Shown: positions 17,772 through 26,391, counted from the stretch's first letter. The stretch is DNA of 35,181 bases from Empedobacter stercoris (GCF_020281205.1 NZ_JACXZC010000030.1:1-35181), one strand, 5' to 3'. The notes: generated by a model from the sequence alone, not told the origin. Translations and numbers: made by a program.

Positions 17772-20038
17772 TAGTTACTCGCTGTCTCTACTTGTTCAGC
17801 ACTGATATCTGTTCCTAAACGTTGTAAATACGCAATTAATGCAGTAATCTCACGGTCTCTTAACGGAACAAACTCTTTTCCTTCAGCTTTAGCTTCAGCT
17901 TCTTTTTTAGCATATAAGTCTTTCAAATCATTAGCATCTTTAAAGATACTTGTTTCGATCGCTAATGCTTGTTTGTTCATAGAAACTTGCATACTATCAA
18001 AATCTTCTTGTTCATAAGGAACTCCTAATGCAACCATAGATTTCATTTTATCACGCGTTAACTCACGGTCTAATTTATTTTCGATTAACCATGGGTAACG
18101 AGGCATGATAGATCCGTCTGATGTAGAACGTGGATTCCACATGTGTTTGTAATGCCAAGCATCTGGATTTTTACCTCCTTCACGGTGCAAGTCTGGACCT
18201 GTTCTTTTTGATCCCCATAAGAATGGATAATCGTAAACAAATTCTCCTGCTTTAGAGTATTCTCCATAACGTTTTACCTCGTCTCTAAACGGACGAATCA
18301 TCTGAGTGTGACAAGCGTTACAACCTTCTCTAATATATAAATCACGCCCTTCTAACTCTAAAGGTGTATATGGTTTTACACTTGAAATTGTAGGTACGTT
18401 AGATTTTACTACAATTGTAGGTACAATCTCTACTAAACCACCAACAGCTAAAGTTAATACAGCTCCGATTGTTAAAACGATAGGAGTTCTTTCTATCCAA
18501 GAGTGTACTCCTTCTCCTTGTGTACGTGAAGCTGTTTTTGGTGCTAATGCAGGAGCTTCTGCTTCTTCATTCGCAATAAAGCTTCCTGATTTTACAGTTT
18601 TCCAAACATTAATAACCATTAAAATTGATCCAATCAAATATAATGTTCCTCCAAATGCACGTAATGGATATAACCATTGTTTAAGAATTGTAACTGTTTG
18701 TAAGAAGTTACCATATTCTAATGTTCCGTCAGCTGCGAATTGTTTCCACATTAAACCTTGTGTCCAACCTGCAACATACATAGGAATTACCCAGAATAAG
18801 ATACCGAAAGTACCAATCCAGAAGTGTGCATTTGCCATCTTGACAGATGCTAATTTAGTTCCAAATAACTTTGGTACTAAGTAATAGATCATACCAAAAG
18901 CGATAAATCCATTCCATCCTAAAGTACCTACGTGTACGTGAGCAGGAACCCAGTCTGTAAAGTGACCAATTTTATTTAAAGTTTTTGTTGCTAATAACGG
19001 TCCTTCGAAGGTAGCCATACCATAACAAGTTAAAGCAACTACGAAGAATTTCAAGATTGGATTTTCTCTTACTTTATCCCATGCACCACGTAATGTTAAT
19101 AAACCATTTAACATACCTCCCCAAGATGGAGCGATTAACATGATAGAGAATCCTGTTCCTAAAGCTTGTGCCCAACCTGGTAATGCTGTATAAAGCAAGT
19201 GGTGAGGTCCAGCCCAGATATAAATGAAAATCAATGACCAGAAGTGAACAATAGATAACTTGTATGAGAATACAGGTCTATTTGCTGCTTTTGGTACAAA
19301 GTAATACATTAATCCTAAAATAGGAGTTGTTAAGAAGAATGCTACAGCATTGTGTCCGTACCACCATTGCACTAACGCGTCTTGAACTCCAGAATATAAT
19401 GAGTAAGACTTTGGAGCTGTTAAGCTAAAAGTCACTGGAATTTCTAAGTTATTAAATACGTGTAGCATTGTAATAGCTGCCCAAGTTCCGATGTAGAACC
19501 AAATAGCTACGTACAAGTGACGTACACGACGTTTAGCAATTGTTAAGAACATTTGTGCTCCGAACAACACCCAAACTAGCGCGATTAAAATATCAATTGG
19601 CCATTCGTGCTCAGCATACTCTTTAGAAGTGTTGTATCCTAAGATAAATGTAACAAATGATAATACAATAAATAATTGCCATCCCCAGAAAACGATCCAG
19701 CTTAAAACGTCGCTGTACATTCTGGTTTTCAACAATCTTTGCATTGAATAATAAGCTCCGGTAAAGAACGAGTTACCAACAAAGGCGAATACCGCGAATG
19801 TTGTGTGTATCATTCTTAATCTACCAAAACCAAGTGTTCCTTGCGAGTTGATTAAACCTTGAATATTCCCTCCAATTGTACCATCATCCGATCCGAAGAT
19901 GTATTCTGGTAACGTAGGAAAAAACAACAAAGTTGCAACCAATACTCCAAAGAAAAATGCCATAACTGCCCAAAACAATGTGGCATAAAGGAAATACTTT
20001 ACGATCTTATTGTCGTAACTAAAAGTCTGCATTTGCAT
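17771..20038 (-). CDS. ccoNO: Fused cbb3-type oxidase subunits I and II, CcoNO
   Basis: A 755-residue fusion of the catalytic subunit CcoN (about residues 1-480) and the cytochrome subunit CcoO (about 515-755). CcoN ligands are visible: H78 in RMIHTTFAVF, H229 in WWYGHNAVAF, H279 and H280 in GPHHLLYTALPG, and H366/H368 in VPAHVHVGTLGWNG, giving the heme b, heme b3 and CuB sites. The CcoO part has one membrane helix (519-541) and one heme c site, CNACH at 573-577. The enzyme reduces O2 to water with high affinity and pumps protons. Such fusions are usual in Bacteroidota. It shares a one-base overlap with ccoS upstream. Confidence 0.96.
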   Translation of the reverse strand: MQMQTFSYDNKIVKYFLYATLFWAVMAFFFGVLVATLLFFPTLPEYIFGSDDGTIGGNIQGLINSQGTLGFGRLRMIHTTFAVFAFVGNSFFTGAYYSMQRLLKTRMYSDVLSWIVFWGWQLFIVLSFVTFILGYNTSKEYAEHEWPIDILIALVWVLFGAQMFLTIAKRRVRHLYVAIWFYIGTWAAITMLHVFNNLEIPVTFSLTAPKSYSLYSGVQDALVQWWYGHNAVAFFLTTPILGLMYYFVPKAANRPVFSYKLSIVHFWSLIFIYIWAGPHHLLYTALPGWAQALGTGFSIMLIAPSWGGMLNGLLTLRGAWDKVRENPILKFFVVALTCYGMATFEGPLLATKTLNKIGHFTDWVPAHVHVGTLGWNGFIAFGMIYYLVPKLFGTKLASVKMANAHFWIGTFGILFWVIPMYVAGWTQGLMWKQFAADGTLEYGNFLQTVTILKQWLYPLRAFGGTLYLIGSILMVINVWKTVKSGSFIANEEAEAPALAPKTASRTQGEGVHSWIERTPIVLTIGAVLTLAVGGLVEIVPTIVVKSNVPTISSVKPYTPLELEGRDLYIREGCNACHTQMIRPFRDEVKRYGEYSKAGEFVYDYPFLWGSKRTGPDLHREGGKNPDAWHYKHMWNPRSTSDGSIMPRYPWLIENKLDRELTRDKMKSMVALGVPYEQEDFDSMQVSMNKQALAIETSIFKDANDLKDLYAKKEAEAKAEGKEFVPLRDREITALIAYLQRLGTDISAEQVETASN

Positions 20039-20202
20039 TATGAGTCGATTTTATCTTGTGTTTTTTTATCATCTTTTAACATTCTCACTGCTGGAGATTC
20101 ATCTTCGTCAAACTGTCCCTTTTTATATCCCATAAAGAATAATAGAAGGAAAATTGCCCCCAAAGAGACACTAACCAATATCATTAATAATAATATCCCC
20201 AT
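20038..20202 (-). CDS. ccoS: cbb3 oxidase assembly protein CcoS
   Basis: A 54-residue protein read from ATG at 20202. It begins MGILLLMILVSVSLGAIFLL, a single membrane helix, followed by FFMGYKKGQFDEDESPAVRM, the hallmark of CcoS (FixS). CcoS is needed for cofactor insertion into cbb3 oxidase in proteobacteria. The stop codon overlaps the ccoNO start (TAATG), so translation is probably coupled. A promoter lies directly upstream. Confidence 0.9.
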   Translation of the reverse strand: MGILLLMILVSVSLGAIFLLLFFMGYKKGQFDEDESPAVRMLKDDKKTQDKIDS

Positions 20203-20209
20203 AGCTCCA

Positions 20210-20253
20210 CAAAATTACAAAGCCCTAAGTTCTTATCACAATGATTTTGGTCA
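20210..20253 (-). promoter_or_regulatory. ccoSNOQP promoter with Crp/Fnr-like site
   Basis: On the minus strand, TTG (20241-20239), a 21-base spacer and TAATTTTG (20217-20210) form a Bacteroidota promoter 7 bases from the ccoS ATG. Just upstream is TGACCAAAATCA (20253-20242), a TGA-N6-TCA half-palindrome of Crp/Fnr type. Its centre is 37.5 bases before the end of the -7 element, close to a class II activator position. The promoter is fairly clear; the regulator site is an inference. Confidence 0.45.
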
Positions 20254-20281
20254 GAGCAGTATGTATATACGTAATTTAAAA

Positions 20282-22678
20282 TCAGTCTAAATTCCATTTC
20301 GTTATTTTATCTGCAATTCGTGTGCTTGCCGTAGCAAAAATTAACACTGAAATAGAACTTATTGGCATTAAAATCGCTGCTACGACTGGTTGTAAATATC
20401 CAGAAACGGCAAAACTAAGCCCAACTATATTGTATAAGAAACTAATAAAAAATGCAATTTTTACAAATTTCATTGTTGTCTTTGCTAATTTCAAAAAGTT
20501 TGGAATAGCCGAAAAACTTCTCGCATCCAAAATTCCGTCACATGAAGGTGAAAAACTGTTAATATCTTCAGAGATTGAAATCCCAACTGTACTTTGTTTC
20601 AAAGCTCCAGCATCATTTAATCCATCTCCAAGCATCATCACTTTTTTTCCATCTTCTTCCAATTGTTTGATGTATTCTAATTTATCCGTTGGTGATTGAT
20701 TAAAAATCAATTTTGCATTTGATGGAAAAATCGTTTCTAAATATTCTTTTTCAGAATCATTATCCCCTGACAAAACATGCAATTGATATGCATCCAACTC
20801 TTTCAATATACCATCCAATCCTTTTCGGTATCGATTGGTATAAACAAATTTACCAAAAACTTCTCCATCAATTGATATAAAAACTTGAGATTGATTTAAT
20901 CTATTTTCATTAAAAATTGCATTGGTAAAACTTCTCGACCCAACTTTTAATTGATGCCCATCTACTTCTGCTTGTTGACCTTTCCCAACTATTTCTTCGT
21001 AATTAGAAATCGGCAAATGATCGTCAACATTTAGTTTTTTATACAACGTACGACTAAGCGGGTGATTTGAATTTCTGATTAATGCTTTTACCAATTGTTT
21101 CTGATAATCGGATAATTCTTTTCCTTCGTATTGTACTTGCGCTTCGTCACTTTCTGTAATTGTTCCTGTCTTGTCAAAAACTACATCCGTAATTTTTTCC
21201 ATTCTTTCTACAGTCGATGTGTTTTTTACATAAAACTTTTTGTTACCGAAAATACGCATCATATGTCCCAAAATAAACGGCGAGGACAATCCTAACGCAC
21301 AAGGACAAGCAATAATAAGAATAGATGTGACTACTTCTAAAATTTTAGAAGAATCGTGATAATACCAGTAAACAGCTGAAATTGCTGTAATAATCAGAAT
21401 AATTAACGTAAAATAATGACTAATCTTATTGGTTAATGCATTTAATTCTGATTCTTCTTTTTGAAAAGCATCATTGTTCCAAAGTTGGGTTAAATAACTT
21501 TGATTAACATCCGAAATAATTTCTAATTCGATGGCATGACCAGACTGCTTACCTCCTGCAAATATCTTATCTCCAGCTTTTTTAGGAATCAAACGCGCTT
21601 CTCCTGTCACAAACGAGTTATCGATCATCGCTTCTCCTTTCATTAAAATAGCATCAGCTGGGATGATTTCTTCATTTCTGATTAATATTCGATCACCTTT
21701 TTTTAAATCAGCCAACAAAATAGGTTGTTCATATCCATCTTCTAACTTCGCAACTGCAATAGGGTAAAATGACTTATAATCTCTATCAAATGCTAACGCT
21801 TGCATCGTTTGTTGCTGAAACCATTTTCCTGTTAACATCAAAAACAATAACATTGCTAATGTATCGAAATAACCGGGCGAAATATCGAAAATGATATCAT
21901 AAGTAGATTTGAACATAATCACGATTATCCCCAAAGCTATAGGTACATCGATATTGATGTATTTATTTTTCAAACCTTGCCAAGCAGAAACAAAGTAATC
22001 AGTAGAAGAATAAAAGAAAACAGGCAAAGACAACGCGAACATAGTCCAGCGGAAATATCCTTTATTTTCTTCTAACCATTGTTCTTTTACTTCTCCAAAA
22101 ACCTCTACATATTCAGGGAACGATAGAAGCATTATATTTCCAAAACAGAAACCTGCAATTACCAATTTACTCACCAAAGAGCGATCGACTTTGCTTTTAT
22201 TCTTTTTATCTAATGTTTTTAGATTAATAGATGGTTTGTACCCAAGATTTGTAATTAATCGTGCTAAATCTCCTAATTTCAAATTCGCATCTCGATAAGT
22301 AATCTGAACAGTTTTTTGAGTAAAATTAACATTAGAAGAAATGATATTTGGGTTGATTGTATCCAAACTCTCTAACAACCAAACACAGGAAGTACAGTGC
22401 ATTACAGGCACATAAAAGGAGACAACTGTAACGCCATCATCAGAAAAATCTACAACTTTATCAAAGATTTCTTTTGTGTTTAAGAAATCAAATTGATGAT
22501 TACTTTTTCCATCAGGACGCAAACCTGCATTACGATTAAGATCGTAATAATCTTTCAAGTTATTTACGTTTAAAATCTCGTAAACCGTTTTACAACCCTG
22601 ACAACAAAAATCCTTTTCATCGAACTGAATAACCTCTTCTTCAATCCGTTGACCACAGTGAAAACAATTCTCTTCCAT
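20282..22678 (-). CDS. ccoI: Copper-translocating P-type ATPase CcoI
   Basis: A 798-residue P1B-type ATPase. The N-terminus has a Cys-rich metal-binding region (CFHCGQR near 5-11, CCQGC at 25-29), then an HMA domain with CTSC at 95-98. Catalytic motifs are TGEA (358-361), the membrane CPC metal site (458-460), the phosphorylated DKTGT (502-506), the NHPLSR motif and GDGLNDAGALK. CcoI exports copper toward the periplasm for the CuB site of cbb3 oxidase. The gene heads the cco cluster, is divergent from the Crp/Fnr regulator, and is separated from ccoS by 79 bases containing a second promoter. Confidence 0.94.
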   Translation of the reverse strand: MEENCFHCGQRIEEEVIQFDEKDFCCQGCKTVYEILNVNNLKDYYDLNRNAGLRPDGKSNHQFDFLNTKEIFDKVVDFSDDGVTVVSFYVPVMHCTSCVWLLESLDTINPNIISSNVNFTQKTVQITYRDANLKLGDLARLITNLGYKPSINLKTLDKKNKSKVDRSLVSKLVIAGFCFGNIMLLSFPEYVEVFGEVKEQWLEENKGYFRWTMFALSLPVFFYSSTDYFVSAWQGLKNKYINIDVPIALGIIVIMFKSTYDIIFDISPGYFDTLAMLLFLMLTGKWFQQQTMQALAFDRDYKSFYPIAVAKLEDGYEQPILLADLKKGDRILIRNEEIIPADAILMKGEAMIDNSFVTGEARLIPKKAGDKIFAGGKQSGHAIELEIISDVNQSYLTQLWNNDAFQKEESELNALTNKISHYFTLIILIITAISAVYWYYHDSSKILEVVTSILIIACPCALGLSSPFILGHMMRIFGNKKFYVKNTSTVERMEKITDVVFDKTGTITESDEAQVQYEGKELSDYQKQLVKALIRNSNHPLSRTLYKKLNVDDHLPISNYEEIVGKGQQAEVDGHQLKVGSRSFTNAIFNENRLNQSQVFISIDGEVFGKFVYTNRYRKGLDGILKELDAYQLHVLSGDNDSEKEYLETIFPSNAKLIFNQSPTDKLEYIKQLEEDGKKVMMLGDGLNDAGALKQSTVGISISEDINSFSPSCDGILDARSFSAIPNFLKLAKTTMKFVKIAFFISFLYNIVGLSFAVSGYLQPVVAAILMPISSISVLIFATASTRIADKITKWNLD

Positions 22679-22687
22679 ACTATTTTA

Positions 22688-22727
22688 CAAAATTACTTTC
22701 CTTTTATCAGAATTAACGTTAACTTTG
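22688..22727. promoter_or_regulatory. Divergent ccoI / crp promoter region
   Basis: Two -7 elements face away from each other in the 75-base gap: TAATTTTG on the minus strand (22695-22688), 9 bases before the ccoI ATG, and TAACTTTG on the plus strand (22720-22727), 26 bases before the crp ATG. A perfect 10-bp palindrome TTAACGTTAA (22713-22722) overlaps the plus-strand element and is a candidate operator. Both leaders would be very short. Confidence 0.5.
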
Positions 22728-22753
22728 TATGAATTAAGTCATAACAATAAGAT

Positions 22754-23461
22754 ATGTCAGAGTTTAATGAGAATGTAGTATCGATTAAAGCGATGTTTGA
22801 TAACCCAGAGTCTTTTGGGGTTTTTAGTAAAGAAGAATTGTTGGAGTTCGAGCAAGAGAAAAAAATCTTGAATCTAAAAAAAGGTGACGAAATCATCCAG
22901 GAAGGAAATACGCCAAAAGGTATTTACTGTGTGATGAAAGGGACAGCAAAACTTTTTAAGATTGGTTTCAACGGAAAAGAACAAATTTTACGCTTTATCA
23001 ACGAAGGTGACATCATAGGATATCGTTCAATTTTAAGTCAAGAAGTTTTTGGTGCATCTGCAACTGCGATGACTGCGATTGAAATTTATTACATTCCAGA
23101 AAAATTCTTCTTAAAATTACTGGAAATTAATCCAAAATTAGCCTTCAATATTCTACAACGAATTGCAAAAGACTTAGGAGAATATGCACGTACAATTACA
23201 TATTTAGCTCAAAAAACGGTTCGCGAACGATTGGCAGAAGTTTTAATTTTATTAGAAGGCAAATTAGGTACTGATAAAGATGGTTTCATCAATATTTCTT
23301 TAACACGTGAAGAAATGGCAAATTTAATTGGAACAGCAACAGAATCTGCAATTCGATTAATTTCTGAATTTAAAACAGATGAATTGATAGAAGTTGAAGG
23401 TCGAAAAATCAAACTTTTGGATCATCAAAAATTGACGAAATTAGGTCATGTAATATTATAA
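22754..23461 (+). CDS. Crp/Fnr family transcription regulator
   Basis: A 235-residue regulator with an N-terminal cyclic-nucleotide-binding-type beta barrel (about residues 35-125, including KGIYCVMKGTAKLFKIGFNG), a dimerisation helix (130-160), and a C-terminal winged helix-turn-helix near 183-211 (LTREEMANLIGTATESAIRL). The only Cys is C59, so the Fe-S cluster of true FNR cannot form and the signal is unknown. It is divergent from ccoI and precedes a DsrE-like gene with a palindromic upstream site, suggesting control of the cbb3 cluster and its neighbour. Its own terminator follows at 23467. Confidence 0.92.
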   Translation: MSEFNENVVSIKAMFDNPESFGVFSKEELLEFEQEKKILNLKKGDEIIQEGNTPKGIYCVMKGTAKLFKIGFNGKEQILRFINEGDIIGYRSILSQEVFGASATAMTAIEIYYIPEKFFLKLLEINPKLAFNILQRIAKDLGEYARTITYLAQKTVRERLAEVLILLEGKLGTDKDGFINISLTREEMANLIGTATESAIRLISEFKTDELIEVEGRKIKLLDHQKLTKLGHVIL

Positions 23462-23466
23462 TAAAG

Positions 23467-23499
23467 AAATCCTCTCAAAAAAATGAGAGGATTTTTTTT
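23467..23499 (+). terminator. Rho-independent terminator of the crp gene
   Basis: AAATCCTCTCA (23467-23477) pairs with TGAGAGGATTT (23484-23494) around an A6 loop, followed by a T tract. Confidence 0.92.
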
Positions 23500-23596
23500 G
23501 CTTTAAACCTATTAGCTATTTTAATTTCATGTTATAACATGCTAAAATTCTAAAGTAAACACAAAAAAACTGATACATTTTTTTGAATTGATTGCC

Positions 23597-23641
23597 TGTA
23601 ACTTTTGTTACAACGAAAAAAGAAACGAAACCCTACCTTTG
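23597..23641 (+). promoter_or_regulatory. dsrE-like gene promoter with perfect palindrome
   Basis: TGTAAC (23597-23602) and GTTACA (23607-23612) form a perfect 6-bp inverted repeat around TTTT. TACCTTTG (23634-23641) matches TAnnTTTG. The palindrome centre is 36.5 bases before the end of the -7 element, i.e. near -41.5 from the likely start site, the class II position used by Crp/Fnr activators, and there is no good -33 TTG, as expected of an activator-dependent promoter. The regulator gene lies immediately upstream. Confidence 0.6.
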
Positions 23642-23663
23642 AATTAATTGTAAATAGAAAAAA

Positions 23664-24101
23664 ATGAAGAAGATAGTTTTTATGCTTGCTTTTGCAACTA
23701 CTTTCACAGCACAAGCCAACACAACACAACTTGAAAACAACCAAATTGAACAATCGTACCAACTTAAAAAGAAAGGTAAATATGCAATTATGGTACAAAA
23801 CAAAATGATGTTGATGTCATCGATTATGACTGGTCAGGAAATGTTAAAGAACAATCCGAAATCAACATTTGAAATTGTGATGATTGCTGCTGCTGTTAAG
23901 GATATAGCAGAAGATAATGAGCTAAAAGAAATGATGAAAAAAGCGAATGCAGCTGGAATTAAGTTTACTTCGTGCGAATTTGCAATGAATAAATTAGGGG
24001 TAAATAAATCTCAATATTTAGAGTTTGTGCAAACAACACCAAATGCATTTATTTATCTTTTCGAATTACAAGAAAAAGGATTTAAACAAATTATACTTTA
24101 A
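23664..24101 (+). CDS. Secreted DsrE-like family protein
   Basis: A 145-residue protein with a Sec signal peptide (MKKIVFMLAFATTFTAQA, then NTTQ). The mature part resembles the DsrE/DsrF-like fold: KKGKYAIMVQNK, then MTGQEMLKNNPKSTFEIVMI, KEMMKKANAAGIKFTSCEFA with a single Cys at 104, and FIYLFELQEKGFKQI. Cytoplasmic DsrE proteins relay sulfur on a Cys; what exported members do is not established. It is flanked by terminators on both sides and has its own promoter with a Crp/Fnr-like palindrome, so it is monocistronic. The family call rests on pattern resemblance and is fairly firm; the function is not known. Confidence 0.72.
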   Translation: MKKIVFMLAFATTFTAQANTTQLENNQIEQSYQLKKKGKYAIMVQNKMMLMSSIMTGQEMLKNNPKSTFEIVMIAAAVKDIAEDNELKEMMKKANAAGIKFTSCEFAMNKLGVNKSQYLEFVQTTPNAFIYLFELQEKGFKQIIL

Positions 24102-24103
24102 CC

Positions 24104-24137
24104 AAAAAAGATGGATTTTATAAATCCATCTTTTTTT
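24104..24137. terminator. Bidirectional terminator between dsrE-like gene and hflX
   Basis: AAAAAAGATGGATTT (24104-24118) pairs with AAATCCATCTTTTTT (24122-24136) around TAT. The A and T flanks allow use from both converging genes. Confidence 0.92.
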
Positions 24138-24140
24138 ATA

Positions 24141-25367
24141 TTATTCTTCCAAATCACTCTCTTCTTCCTCATCATAATACTGAAAAAGGAAATTATTGTA
24201 AGGAAAACGTTTCATGTGAAGTTCTTTTACTTCTTCATAAACCGTTTTTCGTAATTCTTCTAAATTATCTTTTTCTGTAGCAGAAATAAACAATGTCGGA
24301 TAATCCGTTTTTGCCATCCAAGTTCGTTTCCAATCTTCTAACGAATAGTTTTCAAATTTCTTTTCAGACAAATCATCTTCATCTTGTTTCGTATAAGAAA
24401 AATTATCAATTTTATTAAAAACCATAATCGTTGGCTTCTCTTTCGAATCAATTTCAGCTAAAATTTGATTCACTGAATTAACATGATCTTCAAAACTTGC
24501 ATGTGAAATATCGACGACATGAACCAATAAATCTGCTTCACGAACCTCATCCAATGTCGACTTAAAGGATTCTACCAATTGTGTTGGCAATTTTCGAATA
24601 AACCCAACCGTATCCGTTAACAAGAAAGGTAAATTACCAATCACTACTTTACGAACTGTTGTATCTAATGTTGCAAATAACTTGTTTTCTGCAAAAACTT
24701 CTGACTTCGACAAAACATTCATCAACGTCGATTTTCCAACATTGGTATAACCAACCAACGCTACGCGCACCAATGCACCACGATTTTTACGTTGAGTCGC
24801 CATTTGCTTGTCAATTCCTTTCAATTTTTCTTTCAGTAATGTAATACGATCACGAATAATACGTCTATCAGTTTCGATTTCCGTTTCTCCAGGACCACGC
24901 ATTCCAATTCCACCTCGCTGACGCTCCAAGTGCGTCCACATTCGTGTTAAACGAGGTAATAAATATTGGTATTGAGCCAATTCTACTTGCGTTCTTGCAT
25001 AAGAAGTTTGCGCTCTTTGTGCAAAAATATCAAGAATCAATTGTGTTCTATCAATAATTTTTTTATTGACAACTTTCTCAATATTTTTTAGCTGAGAAGG
25101 AGTTAATTCATCATCAAAAATTACTGTATCAATGTCATATTGCTCTACAAATGTAGCAATTTCATCTAATTTCCCGCTTCCTACAAAAAATTTAGAATCA
25201 GGACGATCCATTTTTTGAGTGAAACGTTCACCAACTGTAGCTCCTGCTGTATACGCCAAGAACTCCAATTCATCCATATATTCAGTCAGTTTTTCTTCGG
25301 ATTGTTCGCGTGTAATCAATCCAACTAAAACGACCTTTTCGTATTGTGCTTCTTTCTTTTCTAACAT
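24141..25367 (-). CDS. hflX: Ribosome-associated GTPase HflX
   Basis: A 408-residue GTPase. The N-terminal HflX domain includes FVGSGKLDEI (61-70) and the linker motif GGIGMRGPGE (152-161). The GTPase domain has G1 GYTNVGKS (206-213), G3 DTVGF (252-256) and G4 NKID (318-321). The C-terminal tail is acidic (EEEESDLEE). HflX binds the 50S subunit and splits stalled or stressed 70S ribosomes in other bacteria. It is transcribed alone from a good promoter at 25377-25405 and ends at a bidirectional terminator. Confidence 0.95.
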   Translation of the reverse strand: MLEKKEAQYEKVVLVGLITREQSEEKLTEYMDELEFLAYTAGATVGERFTQKMDRPDSKFFVGSGKLDEIATFVEQYDIDTVIFDDELTPSQLKNIEKVVNKKIIDRTQLILDIFAQRAQTSYARTQVELAQYQYLLPRLTRMWTHLERQRGGIGMRGPGETEIETDRRIIRDRITLLKEKLKGIDKQMATQRKNRGALVRVALVGYTNVGKSTLMNVLSKSEVFAENKLFATLDTTVRKVVIGNLPFLLTDTVGFIRKLPTQLVESFKSTLDEVREADLLVHVVDISHASFEDHVNSVNQILAEIDSKEKPTIMVFNKIDNFSYTKQDEDDLSEKKFENYSLEDWKRTWMAKTDYPTLFISATEKDNLEELRKTVYEEVKELHMKRFPYNNFLFQYYDEEEESDLEE

Positions 25368-25376
25368 AAATCTCTA

Positions 25377-25405
25377 CAAAAATAAAGTAAAGTTTTTGAT
25401 GTCAA
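25377..25405 (-). promoter_or_regulatory. hflX promoter
   Basis: On the minus strand: TTG (25405-25403), an 18-base spacer, then TATTTTTG (25384-25377), 9 bases before the ATG. This is a full match to the Bacteroidota promoter form. Confidence 0.7.
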
Positions 25406-25503
25406 ACCACTTCATCAAAATTCTTAACGATTATTTACAAAATCCCCTTAATTATACTCAAATAAAATTATCATATTTGCCAGCTAATTAAACAATATTT
25501 TAT

Positions 25504-26391
25504 ACGAAGAAAAATTTACTAGTTGGGGCTTTAACCCTATTATCATTAAATGTTAATGCTCAAAACCAAAATATTTCTTTTGAAGAATCTGAAGGTTTTT
25601 CAATCGGAAATCTAAACAACCAAAAAAACTGGTTCAATTGGGGATATGTTTCTGATGAAAATTCTAAAGTCAATAATACAATTTCGAGCAAAGGAACGAA
25701 TTCTGTATATGTTATAAATGATGAAGTAGAAGAAGGAAATTGGGGTGGAATCGCTTATCCAATTGCAAAGTATCGTAAATACACTATTTCTGCTGATGTT
25801 TATTTGGAGAAAACTGAAAATTCAAATTATGAAATGTTAGGCTTTTATAACGAAAACAATGAGTTCGATTTGGTTGGTGGTTTGATATTTTACTTTGATG
25901 GAGAAATTGCATACGAACACATGAAAAATAGTGTAACAGTTGGTACATGGACACCTAAAAAATGGTACAATGTGAAAGCTGAAGTCGATTTAAATGCAAA
26001 AAAAGTTATTTACTATTTAGATCATGTAAAAATTCAAGAAACAATTATAGATGATCTGAATAAAGATATTACCGAAGTAGATTTTAGTTTTGATAATTAT
26101 GGTTCAAGTTTTTTTGTAGATAATGTAACTATTATTGATTTAGAAAATTTAGGATTAACAGAGAATAACAAGAATCCTATTTCTATTTATCCAAATCCAT
26201 CTTCAACATACATTAATATTAATACTACAGAAAAAATAAAAACCGTTACCGTTACAGATTTAACAGGTAAAATAATTTTAAATCAACAAGATTCCAATAA
26301 AATCGATATTCATCATTTGTCAAATGGGGTATATCTTATCAACATTAATACAGACAACTCCCAATCAATTCAAAAATTTATAAAAAAGTAA
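25504..26391 (+). CDS. Type IX secretion cargo with C-terminal sorting domain; ACG at start
   Basis: In this frame a 295-codon sequence runs from ACG at 25504. Read with Met in place of ACG it begins with a standard signal peptide (KKNLLVGALTLLSLNVNAQ). The mature part, ISFEESEGFSIGNLNNQ onward, looks like a beta-sandwich carbohydrate-binding or concanavalin-like domain. A type IX sorting domain follows at about 225-295 (ISIYPNPSS, TVTDLTGKII, LSNGVYLININT, IQKFIKK). There is no ATG, GTG or TTG between the upstream in-frame stop at 25489 and a TTG at 25804, which would remove the signal peptide. So the gene either starts at ACG, has lost its start by a T-to-C change, or carries an error. SprA in this window would export it. 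Confidence 0.75.
   Translation, partial: TKKNLLVGALTLLSLNVNAQNQNISFEESEGFSIGNLNNQKNWFNWGYVSDENSKVNNTISSKGTNSVYVINDEVEEGNWGGIAYPIAKYRKYTISADVYLEKTENSNYEMLGFYNENNEFDLVGGLIFYFDGEIAYEHMKNSVTVGTWTPKKWYNVKAEVDLNAKKVIYYLDHVKIQETIIDDLNKDITEVDFSFDNYGSSFFVDNVTIIDLENLGLTENNKNPISIYPNPSSTYININTTEKIKTVTVTDLTGKIILNQQDSNKIDIHHLSNGVYLININTDNSQSIQKFIKK

Noticed and set aside
22754-23461. Oxygen-sensing FNR with an Fe-S cluster
   Set aside because: Only one Cys (residue 59) is present, so a cluster cannot be ligated in the FNR way. It was kept as a Crp/Fnr family member with unknown signal.
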